A stretch of DNA of 64,000 bases from Plecoglossus altivelis (taxonomy: Eukaryota; Chordata; Actinopteri; Osmeriformes; Plecoglossidae): positions 20,254,116 to 20,318,115 of the forward strand of contig BROE01000020.1 in the NCBI GenBank assembly GCA_036571765.1, in the 5' to 3' direction. How positions within the stretch are numbered: position 1 is the stretch's first letter; each line of letters opens with the position of its first letter. The position numbers and the translations under genes were made by a program. Under the pieces are notes generated by a model. It was not told the DNA's origin and did not search any database. It saw only the letters and a list, made by a program, of their open reading frames with translations. This document shows, in pieces, positions 1-13,600 of this stretch.

Positions 1-475
1 AGTTTACTGTAACATCATAGTCAAGCATGTAACTTACCTTAACATGTGTGGTCATTATGGGTTCACAAACCCACCACACTCTGACATTTTACAACTTAAA
101 TACAGAACACGGTCTATCCAACACCACAAATGTTACCAGCCAGCAGTTTAACACTCAGTATGTTTAACTCTTAATTACCAATGTTTTATGGATGAGTTTT
201 AAATGTCTGTTTGGCTACTCTTTCTTCTCTCCCATCCCCACTCGACACGTCCTCTCTCCATCTCTCCCCACACAACACGTCTCTCCCTATGTCTCTCCAC
301 ACCCTGAGAAAGGAGTGTTTGTGATGCTGAGCCCAGATAGCAGAGCTGTCTGAGTGTTGGTGGTTATTTTGGGGTAGAAATCTCACACTGAGCTGAGAGA
401 GAAGGAACAGACAGTTCATTTGTTAAGATCTGCTATCTTATACACTCTGGTGAGCTTAAACAGGAATAACAAAAT
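1..475. other. Unique sequence, presumed grm4 intron, nothing recognised
   Basis: No exon, RNA gene or known repeat was recognised. The short minus-strand open frame here has no recognisable similarity. Confidence 0.5.
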
Positions 476-812
476 CCTCCCTCCTCTTCCCCTTTCCCTC
501 CTCCTCTGCTCCCCCTTTCCTGCCTCCCTCCCTCCCTCCCCTTTCCCTCCCTCCTCCCCTTCCCTGCCCCACTCCTCCCTCTTCCCCTTTCCTTCTCCCC
601 CTCCACCTCCCCCCTTTCCCCTTCCCTCCTCCTCTTTCCCTCACCTCTTTTGCCTACCCCCCCTCCCTCCCTCCCTCCCTCCCCCCCTTCCCCTCCCCCT
701 CCTCCCCCGGCTCCTTCTTCTTCTCCCCCTTCCCTCCCCCTTTCCCTCGCTCGTCCTCAGCCCTCCCTCCCTCTTTCCCTACCTCCCTTCTCCTTTCCCT
801 CCCTCCCTCCCA
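476..812 (+). repeat. Pyrimidine-only tract (CCTCCC/TTTCCC)
   Basis: About 340 nt of C and T almost without purines, built from CCCTCC and CCTTTCCC words. It is intronic to grm4. Open frames on both strands here are composition artefacts. Confidence 0.9.
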
Positions 813-1489
813 GCCATCACCAAGGGAAGTATCCATGTCTTTAATCACCTATTAGTAATTAAAACCATCTTCAGATCATATTGCGATGCTGAGATTGACT
901 ACAGGAAAGAGGAGAAGAAGAAGAATCGGAGGGCGTTTAGTGCACATGAACCTCAGGTGATGTCATCAACGCTTTAAATGATGGAGAGAAAGAACGGATT
1001 ATCGTTTCTGGAATGGGTATAAAAGGGTCTGGAATTGAGATCACGGTCTTAGTCAATTATTTGCCCTGTTGAATCCAGGATCTCTCAAACACGTAAATAC
1101 ACATACTTAGTCTCTATAATACAAGGTACAATGTTCAATAATGGCAACCAGTGAGGCGATACAATAACAAATTGTGTTTTCAGGGCTAAGACCATCAGCT
1201 TTTCAAACTGATTGCGCATGAACTTCATGTGAATAGGTTTGATTGTCATCGTAGATTGAAAGCCTTGAGCTCCTGTAACCTGCTATGCGTGCTTTAACGC
1301 ACAAAAGCTCGTTTGATCAACACCGTGCTTGCACCGAGCACACAGCAGTACAGGAAGCAGAAACAGGGGAACATTCATAACAGCAGATTGCAGAAAGACT
1401 CACTGTCAAATATCCAACTGACTGCTTCTCGTTTCTTCAGATGTTTTGACAACACTTGGTTACTGTAACTAAGGATACACCAACTAACC
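813..1489. other. Unique intronic sequence, nothing recognised
   Basis: Mixed-composition DNA with no open frame worth calling and no tandem repeat. Confidence 0.5.
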
Positions 1490-1740
1490 ATAGTGTAACA
1501 AATCCTTTTTATTCTACGCAAATAGCTGTACCTTTTTAATTCTTACATTTTAGAGCCAGACTTGTTACTTTAGATTGAATCTGTGTTTGGTGGTGTGATC
1601 AATACTATCGATCAATACTATCTTGTCATTCAGCACTTGTTTTAATTTCCTGGCTGTTGTGTTCAACAACTGTTTACGGCTAGCATTCGAAGCTATCATG
1701 GAGTAAGGCAGAAGGCAACAAGAGAAAAAAGTTTTTCGTT
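1490..1740 (+). repeat. Dispersed repeat, copy 1 of a family also at 63355-63730
   Basis: Shared landmarks in the same order as in the copy at 63355-63730 are: a GTAACAA motif; TTCTTACATTTT; a TTTC(C/T)TGGCT motif; then GCTA...CGAAGCTATCATGGAG, followed by a GCAACAAGAG-like tail. The copies are clearly related but diverged. It lies in the intron upstream of the first visible grm4 exon. Confidence 0.55.
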
Positions 1741-2300
1741 TTTTTTTATCGACCTACCAGCTCTGCCATACTCAGTTCTCCCCTCCTCTCTCCTTTCTGT
1801 GAGGTAGTTTCAAACGTTTTTATCTTTTTCACACAAAAAAGTTGGCTTTATTGCCAACATCTTTGAGTTCTTGATGATACTTACTATACTCTACTGTAAT
1901 CTATTGTACTCTGCTCTGCTTTAATATACTTCAAACTTTTCTTTTGTACTTTTCCTCCCTCTCTCCTTTTCTTTCACTGTGTGCGGGGAAAAATATTCTA
2001 AAGGTTAGTACAAGTACTTTCAGAAATGATTTTTGAAAGGTTGGAAAAAAAGTGGGGAAAAAAGTTTGAGAAAGGACTGCCTAATTATTTTGGGATTTTT
2101 TTTTTTTTTTAAGTTTCAAAAGGTAGAAAAAAAATTGTTGATAGAAAGTTACCAAAAAAAATGTGTTTGTGGAAATAAAAGTATTAAAAGTTTGTTTGTG
2201 CATGTGAAGTGTGGTGATGAAAGCTATCCTGATGTCCTTGATCAGTAAAGAGCATCTTCAAACCGAACAGGACTCAAGCGATGTCAGACTAACTGTCTGC

Positions 2301-2580
2301 CCACACACACTACAAATACACACACACACACACACACACTACAAATACACACACACACACACACACACTACAAATACCCTCATACACACATACACACACA
2401 CTGAACAACTTCACACACACTCACACACAAAAACCACAAATACCCTCACACACACACGCACACACACACACACTGAACAACGTCACACACACTCACACAC
2501 AAACCACAAATACCCTCACACACCACAAATGCCCCTACACACACTCCACACACTCACACCCCCCTCACACACACCCACCC
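2301..2580 (+). repeat. CA-rich array with CTACAAATAC interruptions
   Basis: ACACAC runs are broken regularly by CTACAAATAC, ACTGAACAAC and AAACCACAAATACCCTC, giving a short higher-order pattern. Confidence 0.9.
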
Positions 2581-2740
2581 TGTTGTCAGCTGGCTGTGCT
2601 GCCATTGTGATTCATGCTGTGAAGACCTCACCTCCTGCACCTCAGGACACACTGAGGTGCACCATGTTCTGCTGAGCTGTCCTGCTCCTACAGTCAGATG
2701 CTCCTACGATTAGAGGGGTTTCATGTCAGGGTTATTTATC

Positions 2741-2853
2741 TTTCGCTCCCTCTCTCTCTCCCTCCCTCTCTACCTCCCTCTCTCTCTCCCTCCCTCCCTC
2801 CCTGTCCTCTGTCCTTCTCCTCTTCCGCCTCCCTGTCTCTCTTCTCCTTCCTC
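2741..2853 (+). repeat. Pyrimidine repeat running into a grm4 acceptor
   Basis: CTCCCTCTCTC and CCTCCCTCCC repeats lead without a break to the acceptor at 2855, so the polypyrimidine tract of this splice site is part of a simple repeat. Confidence 0.9.
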
Positions 2854-2855
2854 AG

Positions 2856-2991
2856 GTGGTGTCTGCATCTCTCAGTCCGTCAAGATCCCGCGCGAGCCGA
2901 AGGCGGGAGAATTCGACAAGGTCATCCGTCGTCTCAGAGAAAACCCCAACGCCAGGGTGGTCATCATATTCGCCAACGAGGATGACATCAG
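2856..2991 (+). CDS. grm4: grm4 exon: ligand-binding domain, GGVCISQ...NEDDIR
   Basis: This 136-nt exon translates to (G)GVCISQSVKIPREPK through VVIIFANEDDIR. It is part of the amino-terminal Venus-flytrap domain and almost identical in pattern to mammalian group III receptors. The acceptor is a long pyrimidine tract ending CTCAG at 2855, and the donor is ATCAG/GTGAAG at 2991/2992. The exon enters with two bases of a split glycine codon and leaves with two bases of a split arginine codon, which the next exon completes. No receptor exon was recognised upstream of it in the window, so it is the first visible one. Confidence 0.93.
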
Positions 2992-5900
2992 GTGAAGAAA
3001 CTACTCATATTTTCTCAGACTTCTCCTGCAAGTCCCTCGTTGTCACTTTCAGGAACGGATCCGATTTCCCTCTCAGTGTTTTTCGCAGAAAGAGACAGTG
3101 AGTTGGCCTGACCTTTACCAGGCCCTGTGGATGCTAGACATGTTTACCTGGTTGTCTACCCCACGTGTTTCCAGTACTCAGTACTGCAGGAAGCTACGAG
3201 CTGAAGCAGTGCAGTCATGTTCTCCTGGTGACGTAGTCGATGTTCCGTGTTCACCTGGTTGTGTGGTGTTCCACCCCTGCAGGAGATTACTACACGCAGC
3301 CAAGAAGGCCAACCAGACGGGTCACTTCATCTGGGTGGGGTCTGACAGCTGGGGATCGAAGATCTCCCCAGTGCTCAACCAGGAGGAGATGGCAGAAGGA
3401 GCCGTCACCATCCTGCCCAAACGCCAGTCCATCAAAGGTGAGGGAGAGAGAAGGGGAAGGAGAGAGGGTGGGAGGGAGGGAGAAGGGGGAGGAGGGAGAG
3501 AGAAGGGGGAGGAGGGGAGGGAGAAGGGGGAGGAGGGAGGGGGAGGGGAAGGGAGGTGAAGTTGCACAATTCTACCCAAATGCCAGTCCATCAGAGGGAG
3601 GGAGGGGGGGTAAGGCAGGGGAGGAGGGAGGGGGGGTGGACAGGGAAAAGAGAGCTGAGAGTGTTGGGATGATATTGAATAGAAGAACTCCATCAATACT
3701 GGATGTCTAACAGAGACGTGTATTTGCACACTACAAAAAGACTGCAAAAAAGAGGGTGGGCGGAGAAACTGATGTAGCTTTAGATTGAATTTCCAGCGCA
3801 GAGAAATGAGACACAACAGCAGAATGGCTAAGAAGAAAAGGGTGCGTGTAGCTTCAATGTTTCTGAGTGAACTTGGTAACTGATCTTGAACCATGCCAAC
3901 TTCATCAGGCAGAGACAGCTGTCCTTGGCGACGGCCTTCCTGTCATCTCAGTCCACCTGGTCGCTAGCCAGTTACACCTCAGAGAGACACGCCTCAAAAC
4001 ATCACAAACACACGCACACACACACACACACACGACAAACACACACAACACATGCGGCAGACAATGTCTTCACAGAAACACACAGCCACATGTACATAGC
4101 AGTACATAACACTGCAGACACACATGCAGACTGCAGACACTGTGTGCGAGTCTAGAGGGAGAGACATCCTCAAACACACATGCACATCAATACAACACAC
4201 ACACATCCTCAACACAACACGTGCACATCCTCAAACACACACACACACACATCCTCAACACAACACACACATCTTCAAACACACACACACGCACATCCTC
4301 AAACACACACTCACACACACGCACATCCTCAAACACACACTTTCACACGCACACTCCATGCAGGTATCAGTAAGCCATGTTCAGCATCCCACACACACAG
4401 CATGTTCCTTGGACGTCTCACACCACCAACGCTGTCTGCTCCTCCGCCAGCGAGGCTCTGGTGACAGCAACGTCTTCCGTCTCCGCAGGATTTGATCGTT
4501 ACTTCATCAGCAGGACGCTGGAGAACAACAGAAGAAACATCTGGTTCGCTGAGTTCTGGGAGAATAACTTCAGTTGCAAGCTCAGCCGGCACGCCGTGAA
4601 GAAGGGCTCGGGGTTAAAGAAGTGTACAAGTAAGACACACACGTCCAGCGCAGTAACACACGCATGTCCAGCGCAGTAACACACACGCATGTCCAGCACA
4701 GTAACACACACACGTCCAGCGCAGTAACACACACACACACACGTCCAGCGCAGTAACACACACACACACACGTCCAGCACAGTAACACACGCATGTCCAG
4801 CGCAGTAACACACACACACGTCCAGCACAGTAACACACACGTCCAGCGCAGTAACACACACACACACACGTCCAGCGCAGTAACACACACACACGTCCAG
4901 CACAGTAACACACACGTCCAGCGCAGTAACACACACACACACACACACGTCCAGCACAGTAACACACACGTCCAGCGCAGTAACACGCACACACACACAC
5001 ACGCATGTCCAGCGCAGTAACACACACACACACGTCCAGCACAGTAACACACACGTCCAGCACAGTAACACACACGTCCAGTGCAGTAACTCACAGGTGG
5101 TACCAGGTGAAGGTGTACCTCCTGGTACCAGGTGAAGGTTTACCTCCTGGTACCAGGTGAAGTTGGACCTCCTGGTACCAGGTGAAGGTGTACCTCCTGG
5201 TACCAGGTGAAGGTGGACCCTCATGGTACCAGGTGAAGGTGTACCTCCTGGTACCAGGTGAAGGTGGACCCTCATGGTACCAGGTGAAGGTGGACTTCCT
5301 GGTACCAGGTGAAGGTGGACCTCCTGGTACCAGGTGAAGGTGGACCTCATTGTACCAGATGAAGGTTACTGTTACTGTGCTGTAGATAACTACTTAATCT
5401 CATGAGATTGTTCCGAATGTTCCCCAAAAGTACAACTGTTGCAGTGGTGTTAAAAAAAGAACGCTGTAGATATCAGCCCTAACTTAGTGTTACATTGTTA
5501 CATTATCCTTCGTACACTTGCGTTGTAAAAGAAAATCCATGAGACTTGGTAGAAAATCAAACTGTGGCCAGTTTGAACTGTGGATATGACCCCATACAGT
5601 TAGACCATGGCTGGTTGAACACGATACTTACAGCAGAAAGGTGAAAGACTTTATTGCCGGAGTTCAGAGACATAGGAAATCTGTTGCTTTCCATAAAAGG
5701 CTTGTCTGCATAGAACACACTGTTCAGGTGGAAAGTGGAAGAAGTTGAATCCCCCTCCTCTGTGTTCCCTTTGTGGAGAAGAATTCCTAGGTAGTGTTCT
5801 GCTTAAGGACAGACTGAAAGGCCAGGGTTTTGTTTCAAAGCACATCGTGGAGCTGGAGACTGAACATTCTACAACCATCAGCTGCTCTTAAGCCCTGGAG

Positions 5901-8900
5901 AAGGTGTAGGTACGCCAGCAGGCACGAGAACACACACACCCAGTCACACACAGTCACACACAGTCACACACACACAGTCACACAGAGTCACACACACACA
6001 GTCACACAGAGTCACACACACAGTCACACACACAGTCACACACACATTCATACACAGTCGCACAGTCATACACAGTCACACAGTCACACACACAGTCACA
6101 CACACAGTCACACACACACACACACAGTCACACACACACAGTCACACAGACACACACACACAGTCACACACACACAGTCACACACACAGTCTCACAGTCA
6201 CACAGAGTCACAAACACACAGTCACTCACACACGCAGTCACACACACAGTCACACACAGTCATACACAGTCACACAGAGTCACAAACACACATTCACACA
6301 GTCACACACAGTCACACACTCACACACTCACAGTCACACAAACAGTCACACACTCAGTCACACACACACACACAGTCACACACGCATAGTCACACAAACA
6401 CTCGCTCACACACACACAGTCACACAAACACAGTCACACACACGCACACACAGTCACACACTCACAGTCACACACATTGTCACACACACAGTCACACACA
6501 CACTCACAGTCTCTCACACACAGTTACACATAAACACACATACACACAGTCACCCACACACACACACACATTGACAGTCATACACATACAAACAGTCACA
6601 CACACACGCACACATTTTCATACATAAATGTCTTCATGACACCACCATGCCATGCATCATTCACCTTCCCTCCCTGAGTCATCAGTAGCAGTACCTGGTA
6701 ACCCCCAGGGGGGCGGGGCAGGGGGGAGACGCAGGGGGAGAGGCAGAGGGCCGAGGGGGCTAAGGGGGCGAGGATGGACAGACACTCAAGGCTGAGAGCG
6801 GAGGAGCGAGGGAACAGAGGAGGAATAATCAATGTTCTGACAGCACTGAGGCTCTGCCTGATCAAACACATGGGGAGAGGGAGAGAGAGAGGGAGAGAGA
6901 GGAGAGGGAGAGAGAGAGAGAGAAAGAGGGAGAGAGGAAGGGAGGGAGAGAGAGAGGAGAGAGGGAGAGAGAGAGAAAGAGAGAGAGAGAGGAGGGATGA
7001 GGAGAGGGAGAGAGGGAGACAGAAGGAGGTATGGGGAGAGAGGGAGGGGAAGAGAGAGAGAGGAGGGATGGAGATAAGGAGGGGAAGAGAGAGAGAGAGA
7101 GAGGAAGGATGGGGAGAGGGAGAGAGGAGGGGAAGAGAGAGAGAGAGGAGGGATGGGAAGAGAGTGAGATACTTGTCTTTTATCTGTAAATGAAGGAGAT
7201 GGAGGATGGATATTGATTGGGGGGAGGAGAGGAGGGAGGGGGAGGAGAGCAGGGAGGGGGAGGAGAGGAGAGGAGAGGGGGAGGAGAGGGGGAGGAGAGG
7301 AGGAGGAGAGCAGAGGGCCCTTGTCTCTGTGGGTTGAGTTCTGGCTGATTAACAAAGAAGACAACTGCAAACACACGGAGCAACAGACATAATCTACATC
7401 CTCTCTGGATCCATGCATGAATGTATGTATGTGTACAGGCTGTATGTATACACACTATGCATGTATGTATGTGTACAGGCTGTACGTATACACACTATGC
7501 ATGTATGTATGTGCACAGGCTGTATGTATACACACTATGCATGTATGTATGTATGTGTACAGGCTGTACGTATACACACTATGCATGTATGTATGTGCAC
7601 AGGCTGTACGTATACACACTATGCATGTATGTATGTATGTGTACAGGCATGTATACACACTATGTATGTATGTGTACAGGCTGTATGTATAAACACTATG
7701 CATGTATGTATGTGTACAGGCTGTATGTATAAACACTATGCATGTATGTATGTGCACAGGCTGTACGTATACACACTATGCATGTATGTATGTGCACAGG
7801 CTGTATGTATACACACTAAATATGTATGTATGTGTACAGGCATGTACGTATACACACTATGTATGTATGTATGTGTACAGGCTGTACGTATACACACTAT
7901 GTATGTATGTATGTGTACAGGCTGTACGTATACACACTATGCATGTATGTATGTGTACAGGCTGTACGTATACACACTATGTATGTATGTATGTGTACAG
8001 GCTGTACGTATACACACTATGTATGTATGTATGTGTACAGGCTGTATGTATACACACTATGCATGTATGTATGCACAGGCTGTATGTATACACACTATGC
8101 ATGTATATATGTGTACAGGCTGTACGTATACACACTATGCATGTATGTATGTGTACATGCTGTACGTATAAACACTATGCATGTATGTATGTGTACAGGC
8201 TGTACGTATACACACTATGCATGTAAGTATGTGTACAGGCTGTACGTATACACACTATGCATGTATGTATGTGTACAGGCTGTATGTATACACACTATGC
8301 ATGTATGTATGTGCACAGGCTGTACGTATAAACACTGTGCATGTATGTATGTGTACAGGCTGTATGTATAAACACTATGCATGTATGTATGTGCACAGGC
8401 TGTACGTATACACACTATGCATGTATGTATGTGTACAGGCTGTATGTATACACACTATGAATGTATGTATGTGTACAGGCTGTACGTATACACACTATGC
8501 ATGTATGTATGTGCACAGGCTGTATGTATACACACTATGCATGTATGTATGTGTACAGGCTGTACGTATACACACTATGCATGTATGTATGTGTACAGGC
8601 TGTACGTATACACACTACATGTGTAAGTATGTGTACAGGCTGTACATATAAACACTATGCATGTATGTATGTGTACAGGCTGTATGTATACACACTACAT
8701 ATGTAAGTATGTGTACAGGCTGTATGTATACACACTATGCATGTATGTATGTGCACAGGCTGTATGTATACACACTATGCATGTATGTATGTGTACAGGC
8801 TGTACGTATAAACACTATTCATGTATGTATGTGTGCACAGGCTGTACGTATACACACTATGCATGTATGTATGTGTACAGGCTGTATGTATACACACTAT

Positions 8901-10572
8901 GCATGTATGTATGTGTGCACAGGCTGTACGTATACACACTATGCATGTATGTATGTGTGCACAGGCTGTACGTATAAACACTATGCATGTATGTATGTGT
9001 GTACAGGCTGTACGTATAAACACTATGCATGTATGTATGCACAGGCTGTACGTATACACACTATGCATGTATGTATGTGTACAGGCTGTATGTATACACA
9101 CTACATATGTATGTATGTGTACATGCTGTATGTATACACATTACGAATGTGAAGTGAAGTAAGTGACGTAAGTATGGTTACCCATACTTGAAATTTTACC
9201 TCTTCATTTAACCCATCCAAGTGCACACACAGTAGTGAGTAGTTGGCAACCGCACGCACACACAGTGAACATACACCCGGAGCAGACTGTGTGTATACAC
9301 ACATTACGAATGTGTACATACATGTGTATTTACGTACATGTTTATGTGGTATTTGCACATACCACATGTGTACATGTATGTGTTTATATAGTTATTTACT
9401 GTATGTAAATACGTATGTATATATATATGAATGTTAACATTTCCCCCACTCATGTGTGTGGGTATTCATAGTATCTTAATAGACTAGACAGCATGACTGA
9501 CTCAGATTTCAGCATCTCGGAAACTAGGAAGTTATACTGTCATTTACAAAACCATCCAGTTCCCAATAATCCAGACTCCAGTCAACTGGAATCCCATGAA
9601 GAGGTTGGGCTGTCTATCTACCTGTCGTATATTTTGTCTCAGATATGAAATTACTTAAAAACAGCATCATCCTTGTCAGTGACTGAAACACAGTAGACTA
9701 GGTTGTCATAGCTCTACCGGAGATGAGACAGTTTTTGGTGCAATAGACGAAATTGAAACATTTTGTACTCTTAAGCACAATTTCTGTCCCTTAAAAAGTG
9801 TGTCGAAAGATTGATAGCTCTCTGAAGGGCCAGTCTGTTATGGGCAGGGTCTGTTTCAGGGCTAACAGTTACGACTGGAGTCTTACCGCTGACAGCTGAG
9901 TGCTTTTTATCTGACTTAGCTCTTGACAAGACGTCTTGCCATCCGACTGCCTCTCTCTCTGCCCAGACACCCACAACGTGCCGGTGTTTTGTGGAGGCGA
10001 GAGAAACAGCAGAGTTAGTGTTCAGGGTGAAGGCCAGGCAGTGACTGGGAGAGAGCCTTAAGACGAGGCCTCTGTCACCATGCCCCAGGAGCCACCTGGG
10101 TGCATGGCTCCTGCTCATCTAAATAGATTGCTCTCAAGGCAGGGGAGGCTGGATGGAAAGCATGTGGGCGTGAATTGACTTGGTGATGAGGGAAGATGGA
10201 GAGGGACACAGGGACAGACGGAGACGGAGGGAGGGAGCAGGGAGAGAAAGAAAGAGACACACTGACAGAAATAGAGGGAGGGGGGAGAGATGGAGAGAGA
10301 GGCAAATAGAGACAGAGCGACATTGACACAGACAGATAGATAGATGAGACACACACAGTCTTTGTCAGAGAGACAGAAGGAGGAAGGAGAGATGGAGAGA
10401 GACACAGAGACAGAGAGATGAGACACAGTCTCTGTCAGAGAGACAGAGGGCGAGATGGAGAGAGAGACACAGACAGATAGATAGATGAAACACACACAGG
10501 TTCTGTCACAGAGACACAGAAGGAGAGATGGAGAGAGACGCAAATAGAGACAGAGAGACAGACAGGCAGACA

Positions 10573-10649
<77 letters not shown>

Positions 10650-13600
10650 ATGAGACACACACAGTCTCTGTCAGCGAGACCAAGGGAGGAGGAAGAGATG
10701 GAGAGACAAACAGACAGAAAGAGGTCTGGATTAGAGTGAGGCATCAGCTAGTTTTGGTATGTGGGCTTCTGATTGCCCCTTCCAGGGGGAAAGAGAGAGA
10801 GAGAGAGATATCACTTCCTTTCTCCCTCCTGGATTGCCCCCAAACGCTGTGATAATATACAGTCTGGTATTTTTAGGCATTCAGATTGGTATTTCTGGCC
10901 AATCAGAACACCTGTGGAGCGCAATTACGAAACTGTAACCTCCCTCGTTAATTCATGCGGGTCAGACTCACTGGCTTATCCGGAACGTTAAATCGCCTTT
11001 GGTATGTTGTGGGAACCCTATTTTACCACAGCAGATGCAAGATGAGTGAAAGACATTCTGTCAGGCGTTTAAAGCCGTGTTCTGAACCCACAGTGGTTCT
11101 GTTGAGATAAGCGAACCATCTGGGCCTTGTGTGTAGCGGTGATCCAACAGCGGAGGAACACAGGATGGTTCCCCGCCCACGGTGTTGAGCGAAGACCTTG
11201 TCATCACAAGACGAGGTAAAGACCGGTGTCTTTGATGAAAGAATGTGCTTATGATTCCTGCCTGGAGGAAAAACAGGTTATCTCTCTATGAAATCGGACC
11301 TTCTCTTCCAGACAGCGAATTAAGAAATACCAGCTGTAAAAACTCAATCATCGCATAACCAAGAGACAGTGCAGTTAAGCTTTTCGGCAGTTATTCTAAA
11401 ACTTTTCTCTCTTCAAACTTGAAACCACCCCCCCCCCCCCCCGCCCCCCGCCCCCTTTTTCTCTTCAAACTTCCCAACTAGCGACGCTTCATTTAATTCA
11501 GCAGGTGAACAAATAACGTAAAACTGTGTCATTAACTCTTCCCTGATAATTATTCTATTGTTCATCTAAATTGAACACGTCCTCGTGGTTTTTTATCTCA
11601 CCTCCACATGCGGCACCTCGTTCGATGAAGACATATTTAGGACGGATGGAGTTCCTGAGAGAAGACGGTTAGACGTTCGGATTGGCACGTTCTATCTCTC
11701 TAACACTCCAACGCTTGACAGCAATTAACACTTGCTCAAACTAGAGGAACAACCTGGGCCGGAATGAATCATCATCTATCAGAAGTGATTACATTTACGG
11801 GGTGACCAGATTTATTGTTGCCCTCGTCGAATGGTTCCGTTTGCGTCCTGTTATCTTCTCCCGAGCTGTCGTGTTGCTGCGGCCCTGCAGGAGGAAAATA
11901 CATGTTTTAAACAACAAAAGGACAGCTCGTCTCCTCCGTCACATCAAACGCAGTTTCTCACACAGGACTGGAGCATTCGCATGCAGTCTCAGCGGGGGGA
12001 GAGAGTCACTGCTCTCACGACGGAACAGAAAATGTTGACAAAAAACGCGGTGTTAAAAAAAAAAAAAAATAACGGAAGGAAAAAAAAAATCCATGTGTTT
12101 TCCTAGAGCGAGACAAGAAAGACTGTTTTGTTTTTGACTAATTGGATTTCTCCATGGAGGAAACCTCATGCCCCAGATATTGGCATCGATTTGCTCGACT
12201 ACAGAGGTCTGGATGTTTACCTTGCGGCTAATTGTTGGAGGCAACACTCTGTGGTCACTCTCGTCCCTAAGCTAGCCTGGTGTTCCTAGCTCCAGGAGGT
12301 TTGGTCCAGTTCCAGGTTGTCCATTAGAAGGACTTAGTGTTTTTTAATGGCTCATGGGGCAGTACCTTGTCCAACTTTGTGGAATTAATTAAACCGCTTT
12401 ACACGTCGAAGGGTACCGCTACTCTCAGTTGAACGCGTGCTAGCCAGCTGGTGCAGGGACGGGACCCAGGAGGAAGGAGCTGTTCAGACGTCTTCGCGAT
12501 CGTACTTGTGGAGATTCTTTCTTCCTCTGTGGTGTTTGGTACCCCTCGCAGACGATGTAACATCCTGTCGCCGTGGCCTGAAGGAGCTTCTACAGAACCG
12601 TTCTGCTGCAGCTTGCCGGGGGGGGGGGGTGGGGCGGGGGGGCGGGGAGGCCGGGGGGAGGGGGGGGTCACAGGGTCACAAACAGGAAGCAGGGAGAACA
12701 GTCTTGAGGAGATAACTGTGAGATTACCTTCTCCCTTCAAAAGAGCCACTTTGAACCTCTTAAGTGGATGCTCGATCTGATTGGCCTGCTGCAGGGTCGG
12801 GAATTACTAATCATATGGAGGGAAGAATTGATGAGTGATTCACAGATGCTTGTTAAAATCCAATTCAAACTGAACTAATGATGGCCCCACCACTGATATA
12901 GCGTCTGGATGGTGGTGTTTCACAAGGCTGACAACAATGTCTCAATTGAACTGAACAGTAATTTAGTTGATTTCCAAGTCCAACGCAACGCGTGAAAGAG
13001 TAGTTCTGTTCATCACGGAACGGCACAACGGTAATCAGGTTGTAAACAGGAACAAACTGGATGGTTTTTGTCCTACGCTGTAATTATGGGATTTAAAATC
13101 TTTACAGGTTGCCGACATAACAGTGTTGTTTTAGATCAATCATTCCTGTCCTAGTCCTTGGGCTGTGATGAGATGCAGCTGTTATACTGCAGCCTTCCAC
13201 ATCAGACTAAGACTGAGACACTGCAAGCAGTTGCTACACAAACATTCTTGCTAGCTTCCTTTCAAATCAAAGGTGTGTGCCATGAATGAATCCCTTAAAA
13301 CCTTTGCTAGATATCAGACTACATTGACAACAGAGTAACGCACTGTTGTCTAGTGTACGTATCCATAACAAAAACAAACTACATGCACATCTAAAGGTTT
13401 GAGTTTCATCCTGTAATATGGCTTAGCAGTTCATACTGGGGTGAAATCTAGACATTTTTATTCCACACAGTTCAACTCTCATCTTTGTGTGTGTGTGTGT
13501 GTGTGGCATGTGTGTGTGTGTGTGTGGCATATGTGTGTGTGTGTGGCATATGTGTGTGTGTGTGGCATGTCCATGTGTGGCATGTGCGTGTGTGTGGTAT

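Larger units (their letters stand above)
9301..13483. other. grm4 intron, mostly unique apart from listed repeats
   Basis: Between the 40-bp array and the GT array lie GACAGAGA repeats, a poly-C and a poly-G tract. The remaining 10721-13483 is non-repetitive, and its short open frames do not resemble known proteins. It could hold regulatory elements, but nothing specific is visible. Confidence 0.5.

Noticed and set aside
420..977. 185-codon proline/serine-rich frame
   Set aside because: It derives from the pyrimidine-only tract, with no conserved features.
7413..9162. Overlapping open frames with MYVCVQAV-type repeats on both strands
   Set aside because: All frames are open because the 40-bp unit lacks stops. 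There is no unique N- or C-terminal sequence.
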